A stretch of DNA of 64,000 nt, taken from Paraspadella gotoi (Eukaryota > Chaetognatha). Positions 63,691-64,000 of this stretch are shown here, in pieces. The position numbers and the translations under genes were made by a program. Location of the stretch: contig CM119263.1 in NCBI GenBank assembly GCA_051294375.1, positions 21,622,494 through 21,686,493 on the forward strand, in the 5' to 3' direction. Every line of letters begins with the position of its first letter. The first letter of the stretch is position 1. The notes beneath the pieces were generated by a model, which made no database searches, was not told the DNA's origin, and saw only the letters and a list, made by a program, of their open reading frames with translations.

Positions 63691-64000
63691 ACACGTACAG
63701 TGTACAAGCCAATGGGACGAGCAGAGCTTCATCAAAATATACGGGAGGAAAATTTAGTATTCGCAACAATAGTTTTCCTCTTCGCAACGGCTGCTCGCTC
63801 TTTTTGCCTTACGAGAGTTTAACTAAAAAAATAGAAACTTAGAAAGCGAACGCGAGCCACTTGTTTTGCCATCTTGCGGTTCAGATGTTTAATATGTTGG
63901 ATACTGATTTTTTTTTAGAACCGATAAATGGTATTAGACTCTCAAGAATCGATTGCGCTCGAAAGTTTCGCCATCTGTGCCTTAAATAAAGTACTATTGA
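63691..64000. other. Right-edge sequence, nothing identified
   Basis: AT-rich with no feature I can support. Confidence 0.6.

Overview
This is eukaryotic nuclear DNA from an invertebrate animal, most likely an arthropod. The evidence is spliced coding exons with GT-AG introns, a Trunk/noggin-type cystine-knot ligand gene, tRNA-derived SINEs and Tc1-like transposons. I cannot name the species. Most of the window is AT-rich, gene-poor sequence packed with (GA)n/(CT)n arrays (nearly 40), plus (ATTT)n, (GAAA)n, (GATA)n, (ATG)n and CpG-containing (ACG)n arrays. There is no operon, CRISPR array or other prokaryotic feature.

Two genes are well supported. The first fills 0.16-20.3 kb on the minus strand. 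It is a multi-exon SLC16-type (monocarboxylate transporter-like) carrier. I reconstructed eight coding exons whose splice phases agree at every junction but one, and the 3' end lies beyond the left edge. The protein has a long low-complexity N-terminus, the EGGWGW family signature before TM1 and the YFxKR signature after TM4. It appears to lack the charged residues used for proton-coupled transport in the classical members. The second gene, at 59.29-61.14 kb on the plus strand, is a single long ORF for a secreted precursor. It has a signal sequence, a hexa-arginine cleavage-like site and a C-terminal cystine-knot domain typical of Trunk, with a poly(A) signal downstream.

Between them, 20.3-59 kb holds no gene I can defend, only a few exon-like ORFs. 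The stretch 23.5-30.66 kb is one locus laid down three times as staggered, error-rich copies around N gaps. I read this as an assembly artefact. A second short duplication flanks the 954-base gap near 32 kb.

The most informative content is a nested set of small mobile elements whose ends can be defined to the base. (1) A family with AGTAG-type inverted ends and 4-bp target duplications, at 40.5-42.1 and 54.1-54.7 kb. (2) A 925-bp TA-duplicating element inside the 40-kb copy; the 54-kb copy preserves the empty site. (3) A related element abutting the 54-kb copy and sharing its AAGC tetranucleotide. (4) A 163-bp insertion with a 12-bp target duplication, 28-bp inverted repeats and a hammerhead-ribozyme-like core, with a possible relative at 54.9-55.3 kb. 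(5) Two deleted Tc1-like elements, a 728-bp foldback element, and SINE copies. Palindromic TCACGTGA boxes and RFX X-box-like sites also seem more frequent than chance.
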